The notes: a model not told the origin generated them from the sequence alone. Counted from the stretch's first letter, positions 1 to 8,997 are shown. The stretch is DNA of 64,000 nucleotides from an uncultured Algibacter sp. (GCA_937958265.1 CALGNX010000017.1:1-64000), one strand, 5' to 3'. Numbers and translations are program-made.

Positions 1-138
1 AAGCTTTAAAACCTCGTATATTTTGTCGAAATTTGATAAAAAGTTGTGCATGTTAGATTGTTGTGTGGTAACTACAATTTACTGCTATATAGCAGAATGT
101 TCAACTTTTTTATTCTTTAAATCATAATGCACAACGGG

Positions 139-166
139 TTATATAAAATAAATTCTCGTATTTTTG
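139..166 (+). promoter_or_regulatory. predicted dxs promoter
   Basis: A perfect Bacteroidota -7 element, TATTTTTG, lies at 159-166, with a weak TTA in place of the TTG element 17 bases earlier. If transcription starts 4-5 bases after the -7 element, as in characterised promoters of this phylum, the mRNA would begin at or next to the GTG start codon at 171, so the message could be leaderless. Bases 1-138 show nothing else recognisable. Confidence 0.45.
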
Positions 167-170
167 TAAC

Positions 171-1925
171 GTGCAAAATAGTTTACTAAACAAAATTACC
201 TCCCCAAAAGAGCTTCGCCTTTTAAACCAAAAAGACCTACCAAAACTCGCTCTTGAATTACGTAGATTCATAATTGATATTGTTGCCACTAAAGAGGGGC
301 ATTTAGGCGCTAGTTTAGGAGTTGTAGAACTTACTATTGCATTACATTATGTTTTTAATACACCTGTAGATCAAATTATTTGGGATGTTGGTCACCAAGC
401 CTATGGACATAAAATTTTAACGGGCAGACGAGAAAACTTTCACACCAACAGGCAACTGGGTGGTATAAGTGGCTTTCCTAATCGAGAAGAAAGTAACTAC
501 GACACATTTGGTGTTGGACATGCATCGACATCGATTTCTGCAGCGTTAGGTATGGCAATTGCTTCTAAACTAAAAAATGAAAACAAGCAACATATTGCAA
601 TTATTGGAGACGCATCCATAGCTGGTGGGATGGCTTTTGAAGGTTTAAATCATGCAGGCGTAACCGACACTAATTTGTTAGTAATTTTAAATGATAATGC
701 CATTGGCATAGACCCCAGTGTTGGTGCACTAAAACTGTATTTAACTAACGTAAAAAAAGGGACACAAAAACAAGATAATATCTTTGAAGCCTTAAACTTC
801 AATTATTCTGGTCCTATTGATGGCCATGATATAAGTGAAGTTATAAATGAGCTGGAACGCCTAAAAACAGTGAAAGGACCAAAGTTTTTACATGTTATAA
901 CAACAAAAGGCAAGGGCTTAAAACAAGCAGAAACCGACCAAGTAAAGTACCATGCACCCGGAAAATTTAATGCTAAAACAGGAGATTTACCAATAGCCCC
1001 TATTAAAGTAGAACCCCCAAAATATCAAGATGTTTTTGGCTATACTATTGTAGAATTAGCAAAACTAAACAAGCATATTGTAGGTATTACACCCGCAATG
1101 CCTACAGGTAGTTCGCTAAAATATATGATGACTAAAATTCCAGATCGCGCTTTTGATGTTGGTATAGCAGAACAGCACGCAGTAACCTTAGCTGCTGGCA
1201 TGGCTACGCAAGGCTTAATTCCTTTTTGCAATATTTATTCTACCTTTTTACAACGTGCCTACGACCAGATTATACACGACGTGGCTCTACAAAAGCTACC
1301 CGTTATTTTTTGTTTGGATCGCGCTGGTCTAGTTGGTGAGGATGGCCCAACACACCATGGGGTTTTCGATTTAAGTTATTTACGTTGCATTCCCAACCTT
1401 ATAATTTTTGCACCAAGAAACGAAATTGAACTACGAAACATTATGTACACGGCGCAATTGGGGTTAAAAAACCCGATAGCTATTAGGTATCCTAGAGGCC
1501 GCGGTATAACCATAAGTTGGAAACAACCATTTGCTAAAATAAAAATTGGCAAAGGCATTAATCTTAAAAAAGGTAAAAAGCTCGCCATACTAAGTATAGG
1601 CGCCATTGCTAAAAACGTTGAAAAAGCTATTAAAAACTTAAATGTTTCGCATTATGACATGCGTTTTGTTAAACCATTAGATAAAAATTTACTGCATACT
1701 ATTTTTAAAACTTATGAATCCATTATTACCGTTGAAGATAACGCTATAAAAGGTGGTTTTGGATCCTCTATTTTAGAATTCGCATCTAAACATAATTATA
1801 AAAATAATATAAAAATTTTAGGAATTCCTGATGGGTTTATTGAACATGGACACATTAATGAGTTACAAGAAAGTATAGGCATTGATGTTAAAGGCCTAGA
1901 AACTAATATTAAAAATTTACTTTAA
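171..1925 (+). CDS. dxs: 1-deoxy-D-xylulose-5-phosphate synthase
   Basis: Thiamine-diphosphate enzyme that condenses pyruvate with glyceraldehyde 3-phosphate, the first step of the MEP isoprenoid pathway (quinones, carotenoids, undecaprenyl phosphate) in the cytosol. At 584 residues it is slightly shorter than the 620-640 of proteobacterial enzymes. Visible hallmarks are the GHQAYGHKILTGR segment near residue 75, a cofactor motif GDASIAGG...NDN (GDA rather than the usual GDG), and the transketolase pyrimidine domain with GIAEQHAVTLAAG and THHGVFDLSYLRCIPN. The start is GTG at 171, because the family N-terminus (NKITSPKELRLL) begins only a few residues in and no ATG is available. It stands alone and converges on dgt; no clear terminator was seen in 1926-2137. 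Confidence 0.95.
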   Translation: MQNSLLNKITSPKELRLLNQKDLPKLALELRRFIIDIVATKEGHLGASLGVVELTIALHYVFNTPVDQIIWDVGHQAYGHKILTGRRENFHTNRQLGGISGFPNREESNYDTFGVGHASTSISAALGMAIASKLKNENKQHIAIIGDASIAGGMAFEGLNHAGVTDTNLLVILNDNAIGIDPSVGALKLYLTNVKKGTQKQDNIFEALNFNYSGPIDGHDISEVINELERLKTVKGPKFLHVITTKGKGLKQAETDQVKYHAPGKFNAKTGDLPIAPIKVEPPKYQDVFGYTIVELAKLNKHIVGITPAMPTGSSLKYMMTKIPDRAFDVGIAEQHAVTLAAGMATQGLIPFCNIYSTFLQRAYDQIIHDVALQKLPVIFCLDRAGLVGEDGPTHHGVFDLSYLRCIPNLIIFAPRNEIELRNIMYTAQLGLKNPIAIRYPRGRGITISWKQPFAKIKIGKGINLKKGKKLAILSIGAIAKNVEKAIKNLNVSHYDMRFVKPLDKNLLHTIFKTYESIITVEDNAIKGGFGSSILEFASKHNYKNNIKILGIPDGFIEHGHINELQESIGIDVKGLETNIKNLL

Positions 1926-2137
1926 CTTGTAAGAGTATGCAAATCGCTAAAAACACACCTTAAATAGTAAAGTAATGCACGTTCTTAAACTTCTTAGCTT
2001 AACAATAACAAAAGCAAGCTTAATACGACCTTCAAAACATCCTATAAATGACTCAAAAAAAAACGTTATAAATTGGTAATACAATGTAAAAATATCACAA
2101 AAAACTTAAGCACTATGAAAATACCCGAGCCACTTAT

Positions 2138-3478
2138 TTAAAAACTTATACCTTTTATCTTTTTATAATCTAATATAGCCTTACTGTCTGAAAGTAAGGA
2201 TACGTAATAGCATACACTAGATAAACGCTTGTATAAACTATTATGATTTGTTTGAATGGTTTTTGGTAGACCTGTTATAATAAGATTATCGTAATTTGAA
2301 GCCACTTGGTTAAAACTATTATTTACAGCCCTAATATAAGTACTTAATAATGTATTTATAACACCATAACCTGCAATTTCTTTATCAACAACTTCAGTAG
2401 ATTGATAAACGTTTTGAACACTAATTTTTATAACATCATTTATTTGGGCGGCATACTTACTTTTATCCAATAGCGCACAATTAAAAGTACCATTTAGAAT
2501 AGCATCTTCATGAGTCATAAAAAGATCTACCGCATCGTTAATCAACGAACCAATGGCAAGAGCTCTTAAATACCCCACACGATCAGCCTTGTTGGATAGC
2601 GCGTAATAATTTTCAGACTTTATAGTTTTTCTTATAATTTTAGATAAATATTCTAGAGCATACTCTTCTTGAATTAAACCCAAGTTTATACCATCTTCAA
2701 AATCAATTATAGTATAACAAATATCATCTGCAGCCTCAACAAGATAGGCTAATGGGTGCCTTGCGTAACTTATGTCGTTTAAGCTTCTACTAGCTAAACC
2801 AAGTTCGTTAGCTACGTTCAAAAAGGCATGTTTGTCCGATTGGAAGAAGCCGTATTTTTTGTCGGCTATATGGCTTGTTGGTCTTTTTGGCAAGGATTCC
2901 TTTGGATATTTCATAAAGGCACCTAACGTGGCATAGCTTAGCCTTAATCCGCCATCGCGCCCTGCCCTACTTTCTGTTAAAATTTTAAAACCGTTGGCAT
3001 TACCTTCAAAATCGCATAAATCTTGGTACTCCTTATTTGATAATTGCGATTTAAAAGCACGACCATCTCCTGTTTTAAAAAACTCTCCAATAGCTTTCTC
3101 TCCCGAATGGCCAAACGGCGGGTTTCCAATATCGTGCGCCAAGGCAGCGGCAGCTACTATAGCCCCAAAATCATTAGCCTGATAACCTAAAGAGCTTTTT
3201 AAATGCGGATGTTTTTCTAATATTTTCTGACCAACCCGCCTACCTAATGAGCGCCCAACTACACTCACTTCCAAACTATGCGTTAACCGCGTATGGATAA
3301 AATCGGTTTCAGAAAGCGGAATAACTTGTGTTTTATCTTGGAGGCTTCGAAATTCTGCCGAGAAGATAATCCGATCGTAATCTACATCGAAACCTAAACG
3401 GGTTTCATCTTCCTCTTTACGAATACGTTTATTAATATCGCCATGTCGCTTTAAAGATAGTAGTTGCTCCCAATTCAT
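2138..3478 (-). CDS. dgt: dGTP triphosphohydrolase (dGTPase, HD superfamily)
   Basis: Hydrolyses dGTP, and in many homologues other dNTPs, to the nucleoside and triphosphate, shaping dNTP pools. The 446-residue protein has the HD metal-site pattern: His67 in TRLTHSLEVS, His115-Asp116 in AHDIGNPPFGH, and His124. The opening segment with RTRLGFDVDYDRIIFSAEFRSLQDKTQV-like sequence is typical of the family's N-terminus. Start ATG at 3478. It is transcribed divergently from the small orphan protein at 3640 and convergently with dxs. Family assignment is firm; substrate range cannot be read from sequence. Confidence 0.93.
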   Translation of the reverse strand: MNWEQLLSLKRHGDINKRIRKEEDETRLGFDVDYDRIIFSAEFRSLQDKTQVIPLSETDFIHTRLTHSLEVSVVGRSLGRRVGQKILEKHPHLKSSLGYQANDFGAIVAAAALAHDIGNPPFGHSGEKAIGEFFKTGDGRAFKSQLSNKEYQDLCDFEGNANGFKILTESRAGRDGGLRLSYATLGAFMKYPKESLPKRPTSHIADKKYGFFQSDKHAFLNVANELGLASRSLNDISYARHPLAYLVEAADDICYTIIDFEDGINLGLIQEEYALEYLSKIIRKTIKSENYYALSNKADRVGYLRALAIGSLINDAVDLFMTHEDAILNGTFNCALLDKSKYAAQINDVIKISVQNVYQSTEVVDKEIAGYGVINTLLSTYIRAVNNSFNQVASNYDNLIITGLPKTIQTNHNSLYKRLSSVCYYVSLLSDSKAILDYKKIKGISF

Positions 3479-3537
3479 AAATATTATTTAAGTCTGGCCA
3501 AGATAATACATTCAATAAAATTTAAATAATAATTCAC

Positions 3538-3587
3538 TTAACATTCACATAACCTTTTAATCATAGATGTTTAATGTTTTGGTAACA
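3538..3587 (+). promoter_or_regulatory. Pho-box-like array, five hexamers at 11-bp period
   Basis: Hexamers start at 3538 (TTAACA), 3549 (ATAACC), 3560 (ATCATA), 3571 (TTAATG) and 3582 (GTAACA), exactly 11 bases apart. PhoP/PhoB family response regulators bind direct repeats of TTAACA-like hexamers with 5-base spacers (Bacillus PhoP consensus), so this is a good candidate operator for the gene starting at 3640. The array is seen directly; the regulator is inferred. Confidence 0.55.
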
Positions 3588-3639
3588 TAAAAATATAGAC
3601 TCTGGCTATATGTTTGCAGTAGAAATACTAAAAAAACAA

Positions 3640-4017
3640 ATGAAATCAATTTTATACATCGCATTACTTTTTTTTACCACAGTATCTTTCGCTCAAGGCT
3701 CTAGATCCATAAGTGGTCATGTATTGGATTTTGAATCTGGTAACACCCCCTTAACACTTGCTAAAGTTAGCATTAAGGAAACCGGCGCACAAGTATTAAC
3801 CAACGAAAAGGGATTTTTCATATTTGAAAATTTAAAAGAGGGTACATACACCCTAATAAGTAGTTTTATTGGCTATGATAAAAAGGTATTAAAAATAAAA
3901 GCATCTGCCAATGCTAATAAAACGGAGATAATTTTGGAGCCTAGCACCATATCGTTGGATGATTTTATTACAACTATGGCAAATGCAGATACGAATACAG
4001 CGAGCCGGGTAAAATAA
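3640..4017 (+). CDS. secreted carboxypeptidase-regulatory-like domain protein (orphan)
   Basis: A 125-residue exported protein with a signal peptide ending ...TVSFAQ, followed by one CarboxypepD_reg-like beta-sandwich (ISGHVLDFESGNTPLTLAKV ... GYDKKV), the domain normally found at the N-terminus of TonB-dependent receptors. Here it ends with a short polar tail and a stop instead of continuing into a plug and barrel. An upstream in-frame ATG at 3610 would put ten residues ahead of the signal peptide, so 3640 is preferred. A strong terminator follows at 4061-4089, so it is a complete transcription unit. It could be a decayed receptor or a genuine small periplasmic protein; the intact signal peptide and the Pho-box-like array favour the latter. 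Confidence 0.75.
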   Translation: MKSILYIALLFFTTVSFAQGSRSISGHVLDFESGNTPLTLAKVSIKETGAQVLTNEKGFFIFENLKEGTYTLISSFIGYDKKVLKIKASANANKTEIILEPSTISLDDFITTMANADTNTASRVK

Positions 4018-4060
4018 ATTCCTAATTTTAAAGTTACTTTACAAACGATATTTTTAGAAA

Positions 4061-4096
4061 ATCAGCTTACAATACAATTGTAAGCTGATTTTTTTT
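4061..4096 (+). terminator. intrinsic terminator
   Basis: A perfect 12-bp stem (4061-4072 with 4078-4089), a 5-base loop and a following run of T. It closes the small gene ending at 4017. Confidence 0.85.
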
Positions 4097-4246
4097 CTAC
4101 TTGTCTTTTAAAAAAATCCATCAAGTAAAAGAACTGTAAGAAAACATTTTAAAAATATTAAATTTTAGTATTTATCTTACGCTTAATAAACTACCTTTTT
4201 TAATGTTAATAAAACATTAATTGAATTGAATTTTAAAGAAGATTTG

Positions 4247-4285
4247 TTAACACTATCCTAACACTTTTATTACAGTTGTTTAATC
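4247..4285 (+). promoter_or_regulatory. Pho-box-like array upstream of the TonB receptor
   Basis: Hexamers start at 4247 (TTAACA), 4258 (CTAACA), 4269 (ATTACA) and 4280 (TTAATC), again an exact 11-bp period. A near-consensus -7 element, TTTCTTTG, is at 4317-4324, which puts the array at about -84 to -46 from the predicted transcription start. This fits an activator binding just upstream of the core promoter. Confidence 0.55.
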
Positions 4286-4347
4286 CATAAATACCCTAGA
4301 ATTAAGAAAACGTTAGTTTCTTTGCGGCGAATTATTTTAATAAACTA

Positions 4348-7155
4348 ATGAAAAAATTTGCACTATTATTTATCCTGTTTATCACTCTGCCTGCTTTAGC
4401 ACAGAATACTGGTACTGTATCTGGATTACTTACAGATAAAGAATATAATAACGAACCCTTAGCATTTGCTAATGTTTTAATTAAAAACACCACCAAAGGA
4501 ACCACTTCTGATTTTGATGGCACCTATACCTTTACCGATTTAGATGCTGGTAATTATATTTTACAATTTAGTTTTGTGGGCTACGAGACACAGGAACTTC
4601 CAATTACTATAACTGCAGGTGGAACAACGAAACTAAATGTTGCCATGAATGCCAGTGCAGCATCTCTAGACGAGGTTGTTATTACTACAACTACAAAACG
4701 AGAAAGTCTTTCTGTTTTATTAACGGAACAACGAAAGGCTGTTGAAATGAAACAAAGTATTGGCGCCCAAGAACTCTCTAGAAAAGGTGTAGCTAATGCA
4801 GCTAGCGCAGTGGCAAAAATATCTGGAGTATCCAAACAAGAGGGGTCTAGCAATGTATATGTTCGTGGACTTGGTGATAGATATTTAAACACCTCTATGA
4901 ATGGTTTATCCTTACCCTCTAACAACGTTAATAAAAAGAATATTGATCTTAACTTATTCTCTTCAGATGTAATACAAAACGTATCGATAAGTAAAGCATA
5001 TGCATCTCAATTTTACGGAGATTTTGCTGCTGGTAATGTAGATATTACCTCTAAAGAGCATAACGGCGGTTTTTTTGTTGATGCCTTTGTAGGTTCAGGT
5101 TTTAACACTAATGCTATCGATAAAAATTTTGTAAGAAGCGAAGGCACAGGTTATTTTGGCTATTATGGCAGACACGATAGAAATCCATTTGCCATTATAC
5201 TATCTCATGGCGTAGATCCTGCTACAGCTAACACACCTATCAATATAGCGTATGGCGCTTCCATTGGAAATTCATTTAAATTTGATAATGGATCTAAATT
5301 AAGTGTTTTCTTTACCGGTGGCTTCGAGAACAATTATGAATATAGAGCAGGAAAAAACGTAAATTTTTCAACCGTAGAGAACAAGGCTTTTGAAGCTTCA
5401 GAAGAATTTGAGTATGGCACTACTACCACAGCTATGTCGAATTTAAAATATAAAATTAACGATGAAAACCGCTTAAGCTTTAATTCGATATTTATTAATA
5501 GTTCTTCTGATGAAGTTAGCTATTTTGGTATTGATGGCAGAGGCAGAAATAGAGATGCCATTATAGATACCGATCAAGGCTTTTACCAACAAAACATCCA
5601 ATTCGATCAAACCAGAATGTTTGTAAATCAATTATTAGGAAACCATAAAAGTGGCAAACTAGAATTGGACTGGGGGTTTGGCTACAATAAAGTTTTTTCC
5701 GACCAACCAGATAGAAAGCGTTTTAGCGTTGAAAATTACCAATTTGCATTAGATAACGATCCTGCTACGAATCCTACATTTTTTAGCAATGTAGTATTTG
5801 ATAATCAACGTTATTTTCAAAAAATTGAAGATGACGAATATAATGGCCGCTTAAACCTAGCCTATAAAGCTAATGATAATTTAAAATTTAATTTTGGTTA
5901 CAATGGCCGAAATAAAACCAGGCAATTTAATAATATTAGATATGGTTATGATATTGTTAATAATGGTTTTCAAATAACTGATATAAATAATTTAGATAGC
6001 ATTTTTAATTTAGAAAACTTAAATCTTAACGCATCTTCTAATGGCATTTACGAAATTAAAGTTATAAATCCATTCCCAGGCCTACCAAACACCAACAGAC
6101 CAGGTCTTGCAGAAAACACCTATAGCGGTACTCTTAATATATATTCGGGTTACACGGATGCTGAAATTACAGCAAATGAAAAATGGTTATTTGTACCAGG
6201 TATTAGAGTAGAAAGTTTTGAACAAAATATTTCTTACGATGTTATTAATTTAGGAAATGATGGTAAAGACACAAAAACATCAAACGAAACTTTTATACTA
6301 CCTAGCCTAAATATTAAATATACTTTAAACGACGAGCAAAACTTACGTTTATCTGCCAGCAAAACAGTATCTACACCAGAATTTAAAGAAATCGCACCAT
6401 TTGTTTATGAAGATGTATCTACAAAAATTGGTGGAAATCCAGACGTGTTAGGTGTTTCCAACGTGCTAAATATTGATTTAAAATACGAATGGTTTTATAG
6501 TAAGAGTGAAATATTTTCAGCAAGTGTATTTACAAAACAAATAGATAACCCAATTAATCTAGTTGTAGTTGGCGATGCTACAGGAACACAGCGTTATGTA
6601 AGAACAGGAGACCAAGCTACCATTTATGGAGTTGAAGTTGAATTAAGAAAAAATATATTGATTGATGAAGATGAAAACTCAAACTTATCCTTTGGTATTA
6701 ATGCCACATATATGCACACTAAACAAGATTTATTTGAAACTATAGATGGTACTTTCGATTTAGCTTTTGATAGAAATGAAGATGCATTACAAGGTGCTTC
6801 ACCCTTTTTATTAAACGCAGATATTAGTTACTCACCAACATCCTTTAAAAATTACCAACCGGTTGCTAATCTGGTATTTTCTTATTTCTCAGACCGTATT
6901 GATGCATTAGGCTCTGGTGATCTAGGTAATGTTGTAGAAAAAGGAATCCCAACTCTAGATTTTATTTGGAAAAATACAATTAACGAAAATTTCGAAATAA
7001 ACCTTAGTGCCAAAAACCTATTAAATCCTACTGTACAATATGTAAGAGAGGACCAAAATTTGGGCGATGTTTTGGTAGTATCTGCCAATGGAAAAGGTGT
7101 AACAGATTACAAAAGAGGTTTAAATATTGGCCTTCAACTAAAATACAAATTTTAA
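4348..7155 (+). CDS. TonB-dependent outer-membrane receptor
   Basis: A 935-residue outer-membrane receptor that would import a substrate into the periplasm using TonB energy. In order: signal peptide (ends LPALAQ), CarboxypepD_reg-like domain (about residues 20-110, GTVSGLLTDKEYNNEPLAFA), plug domain (about 130-240, with VYVRGLGDRYLNTSMNG), then a long beta-barrel ending LKYKF with a terminal aromatic. The next gene, 33 bases downstream, encodes a surface-type lipoprotein, so the two probably act together like SusC with its partner, although that partner is not SusD-like. The Pho-box-like array upstream and the phosphate transporter nearby suggest a phosphorus-related substrate (inference). 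Start ATG at 4348 places the signal peptide correctly. Confidence 0.9.
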   Translation: MKKFALLFILFITLPALAQNTGTVSGLLTDKEYNNEPLAFANVLIKNTTKGTTSDFDGTYTFTDLDAGNYILQFSFVGYETQELPITITAGGTTKLNVAMNASAASLDEVVITTTTKRESLSVLLTEQRKAVEMKQSIGAQELSRKGVANAASAVAKISGVSKQEGSSNVYVRGLGDRYLNTSMNGLSLPSNNVNKKNIDLNLFSSDVIQNVSISKAYASQFYGDFAAGNVDITSKEHNGGFFVDAFVGSGFNTNAIDKNFVRSEGTGYFGYYGRHDRNPFAIILSHGVDPATANTPINIAYGASIGNSFKFDNGSKLSVFFTGGFENNYEYRAGKNVNFSTVENKAFEASEEFEYGTTTTAMSNLKYKINDENRLSFNSIFINSSSDEVSYFGIDGRGRNRDAIIDTDQGFYQQNIQFDQTRMFVNQLLGNHKSGKLELDWGFGYNKVFSDQPDRKRFSVENYQFALDNDPATNPTFFSNVVFDNQRYFQKIEDDEYNGRLNLAYKANDNLKFNFGYNGRNKTRQFNNIRYGYDIVNNGFQITDINNLDSIFNLENLNLNASSNGIYEIKVINPFPGLPNTNRPGLAENTYSGTLNIYSGYTDAEITANEKWLFVPGIRVESFEQNISYDVINLGNDGKDTKTSNETFILPSLNIKYTLNDEQNLRLSASKTVSTPEFKEIAPFVYEDVSTKIGGNPDVLGVSNVLNIDLKYEWFYSKSEIFSASVFTKQIDNPINLVVVGDATGTQRYVRTGDQATIYGVEVELRKNILIDEDENSNLSFGINATYMHTKQDLFETIDGTFDLAFDRNEDALQGASPFLLNADISYSPTSFKNYQPVANLVFSYFSDRIDALGSGDLGNVVEKGIPTLDFIWKNTINENFEINLSAKNLLNPTVQYVREDQNLGDVLVVSANGKGVTDYKRGLNIGLQLKYKF

Positions 7156-7188
7156 AAAACTACTTAAAAAAACTAAAAACCAATTACA

Positions 7189-8358
7189 ATGAAAAAACAA
7201 TTAATTTTAGGATTAGTATTAGTTTCAATGCTATTTTCTTGCTCCACCGATGATACTGCAGATATTATAATTAACGATAATAGCGTAACAAACAATAATG
7301 GCGGAGGTAACACAACAGATCCTCAAACTATTTTTTTATCCGGTACTTTTACAGAAGATTTAACTTTAGATGCTAATAACACTTACAAATTAAATGGAGC
7401 GCTAATTATGGCTAGCGGAACCACATTAACAATTCCTGCATGTATGACGATTGAGGCTTTATCGGCTGGATCTAACGTTTACATTGCTATTGCCCAAGGT
7501 GCAAAAATAGTTGCTAACGGCACTGCTAGCTGCCCAATAGTATTCACTTCAGATGCTGCAAACCCTTCTGCAGGCGATTGGGGAGGTTTAATTTTACTAG
7601 GTAAAGCCCCTATAAATTCGGTAGCAGGTTCCGCAACAGCAACTTCTGAAATAGCTGCTTTACCTTACGGCGGAAACAGCTCAGACGATAACTCCGGGTC
7701 ATTAAACTATGTTCGTGTAGAATATTCTGGCGGATCGGCTGATGGACAATCTGAAAATAACGGCATATCATTTTATGGTGTTGGAAATGGAACTGTTGTA
7801 AATTACATCCAAGCTTTTGAAGGAAAAGATGATGGTATTGAGTTTTTTGGAGGTACTGTAAACGCTAATTTTATTTCTGTAATTAATGCACAAGACGATT
7901 CAGTAGATTGGACTGAAGGTTACTCTGGTACGTTAACCAACGTTTACATATCAAATAGAATTACAGATGATAAAGCTATAGAAGCAGATGGTTTCAATAC
8001 CGATTTTAGTAATGCAACAGGAATATTTTCCAAACCAACAGTAACCAATTTAACCATAGTAGGACAAGGAACTGCTGCTGGCCACGCTGAAGCTATAAGA
8101 CTTAGAGCAGGTACACAAGGAATTTTTAGTAATGTGCATATTACTGGTTATGTTGAAGGTTTTGATCTTGATGATACAGATACAGGTAATGGCGTAATAA
8201 GCGACGATTTACAAATTAGTAGCGTAACTTTTGTAGATGTTACTACCAAACTAAAAAATGATACCTCAGTAGATTTTACTGAAGCCGATTTTTTCATGGC
8301 CGAAGGCACAGCTACAGCAACAGACTATGCTGCTTGGGGAGCTTCTTGGACAAGATAA
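7189..8358 (+). CDS. lipoprotein, beta-helix-like, TonB-receptor partner
   Basis: A 389-residue lipoprotein: hydrophobic leader, lipobox LFSC with Cys18, then a low-complexity Asn/Gly/Asp linker. The rest is rich in Gly, Asn and Asp with repeated short strands (ISFYGVGNGT, IEFFGGTVNANFISVINAQDDSVDW), suggesting a right-handed parallel beta-helix. There is no T9SS sorting domain; it ends GASWTR. It lies 33 bases after the TonB receptor, in the same orientation with no intervening terminator, so the two are likely co-transcribed. It probably sits on the outer membrane and captures or processes the substrate of that receptor. No catalytic motif was recognised, so no enzymatic activity is claimed. 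Confidence 0.85.
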   Translation: MKKQLILGLVLVSMLFSCSTDDTADIIINDNSVTNNNGGGNTTDPQTIFLSGTFTEDLTLDANNTYKLNGALIMASGTTLTIPACMTIEALSAGSNVYIAIAQGAKIVANGTASCPIVFTSDAANPSAGDWGGLILLGKAPINSVAGSATATSEIAALPYGGNSSDDNSGSLNYVRVEYSGGSADGQSENNGISFYGVGNGTVVNYIQAFEGKDDGIEFFGGTVNANFISVINAQDDSVDWTEGYSGTLTNVYISNRITDDKAIEADGFNTDFSNATGIFSKPTVTNLTIVGQGTAAGHAEAIRLRAGTQGIFSNVHITGYVEGFDLDDTDTGNGVISDDLQISSVTFVDVTTKLKNDTSVDFTEADFFMAEGTATATDYAAWGASWTR

Positions 8359-8370
8359 AAACACACGCTT

Positions 8371-8422
8371 AATTGCTAATAAAAAAAGCATCCCAAATGG
8401 GATGCTTTTTTTATTAGCAATT
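8371..8422. terminator. bidirectional terminator
   Basis: A perfect 24-bp stem (8371-8394 with 8399-8422) and a 4-base loop, with A/T runs inside the stem. It can end both the receptor-lipoprotein transcript and the convergent gene that ends at 8434. Its core (AAAAAGCATCCC) recurs in the terminator at 12421-12460. Confidence 0.85.
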
Positions 8423-8433
8423 ATAAATAATTA

Positions 8434-8748
8434 TTATAAAGAAGCTATATTTTTAGTGTAATCTACCTCTTTTAATTTACCCTCAATAACATAAATCCAT
8501 TTCCCAATTTTCTTACCATTCTTATAGTAAGCAGTAACCTGTTTCAACCCCTCTTCATCATAACTTAGCCACTCCCCCTGTAATTTACCTTCTGCTGTAT
8601 AAGTTCCTGTTTGGCTCACCTCTCCATTATCATGAAAGTAAACCACCTCAATTAAATTAGTGTCTTTGTTTAACGTTAACGTTCTTTCTTTTTGTGCAAA
8701 ACAAAACGTAGAGAAAAGAACTGTAATTAATAGTGCTATATTTTTCAT
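8434..8748 (-). CDS. periplasmic YwqK/MORN-repeat-like protein
   Basis: A 104-residue exported protein. A signal peptide ending CFAQ is followed by YwqK-type repeats related to MORN motifs: YFHDNGEVSQTGTY, GKLQGEWLSYDEEG, YYKNGKKIGKWIYV. The pattern '(x)GK..GeW..Y...G' is clear. Such proteins are often called antitoxin-like in databases, but no toxin partner is present here, and MORN-like sheets more often act in binding. Its -7 element TATATTTG (minus strand, 8779-8786) lies immediately beside a four-unit Pho-box-like array at 8795-8833, so it may be phosphate-regulated together with the neighbouring transporter. Confidence 0.8.
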   Translation of the reverse strand: MKNIALLITVLFSTFCFAQKERTLTLNKDTNLIEVVYFHDNGEVSQTGTYTAEGKLQGEWLSYDEEGLKQVTAYYKNGKKIGKWIYVIEGKLKEVDYTKNIASL

Positions 8749-8778
8749 AATTCGACAGATTTATTAATGTTAGTTTTA

Positions 8779-8833
8779 CAAATATATAATAAAATTTACA
8801 CAGAAACAACATTCACGTAACATTTAGTTAACA
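8779..8833 (-). promoter_or_regulatory. promoter plus Pho-box-like array for the YwqK-like gene
   Basis: On the minus strand TATATTTG (8779-8786) is a perfect -7 element. Just upstream of it lie four hexamers at an exact 11-bp period (read on the plus strand: TTTACA 8795, ACAACA 8806, GTAACA 8817, TTAACA 8828). The array therefore covers about -20 to -60 of this promoter. It could also serve the divergent transporter gene, whose own two-unit array is at 8953-8969. Confidence 0.5.
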
Positions 8834-8952
8834 TAAGAGCTATAAAACACCGTTTTACAGCTCTTTACAAGGCCACAAAACACTAATATAAGCACATTCT
8901 AAAGCACAGAAAGACCTCTCAAGGCTTATATTTAAGACATATAGCGTAGAAC

Positions 8953-8997
8953 ATAACATTTCCGTAACATTGAGTTCGTTTTAAAATAAGACATTTG
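8953..8997 (+). promoter_or_regulatory. Pho-box-like pair and promoter for the PiT transporter
   Basis: ATAACA (8953) and GTAACA (8964) are 11 bases apart and are followed by a near-consensus -7 element GACATTTG (8990-8997). The pair would lie at roughly -50 to -33, the expected position for an activating PhoB-type box. Confidence 0.5.
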
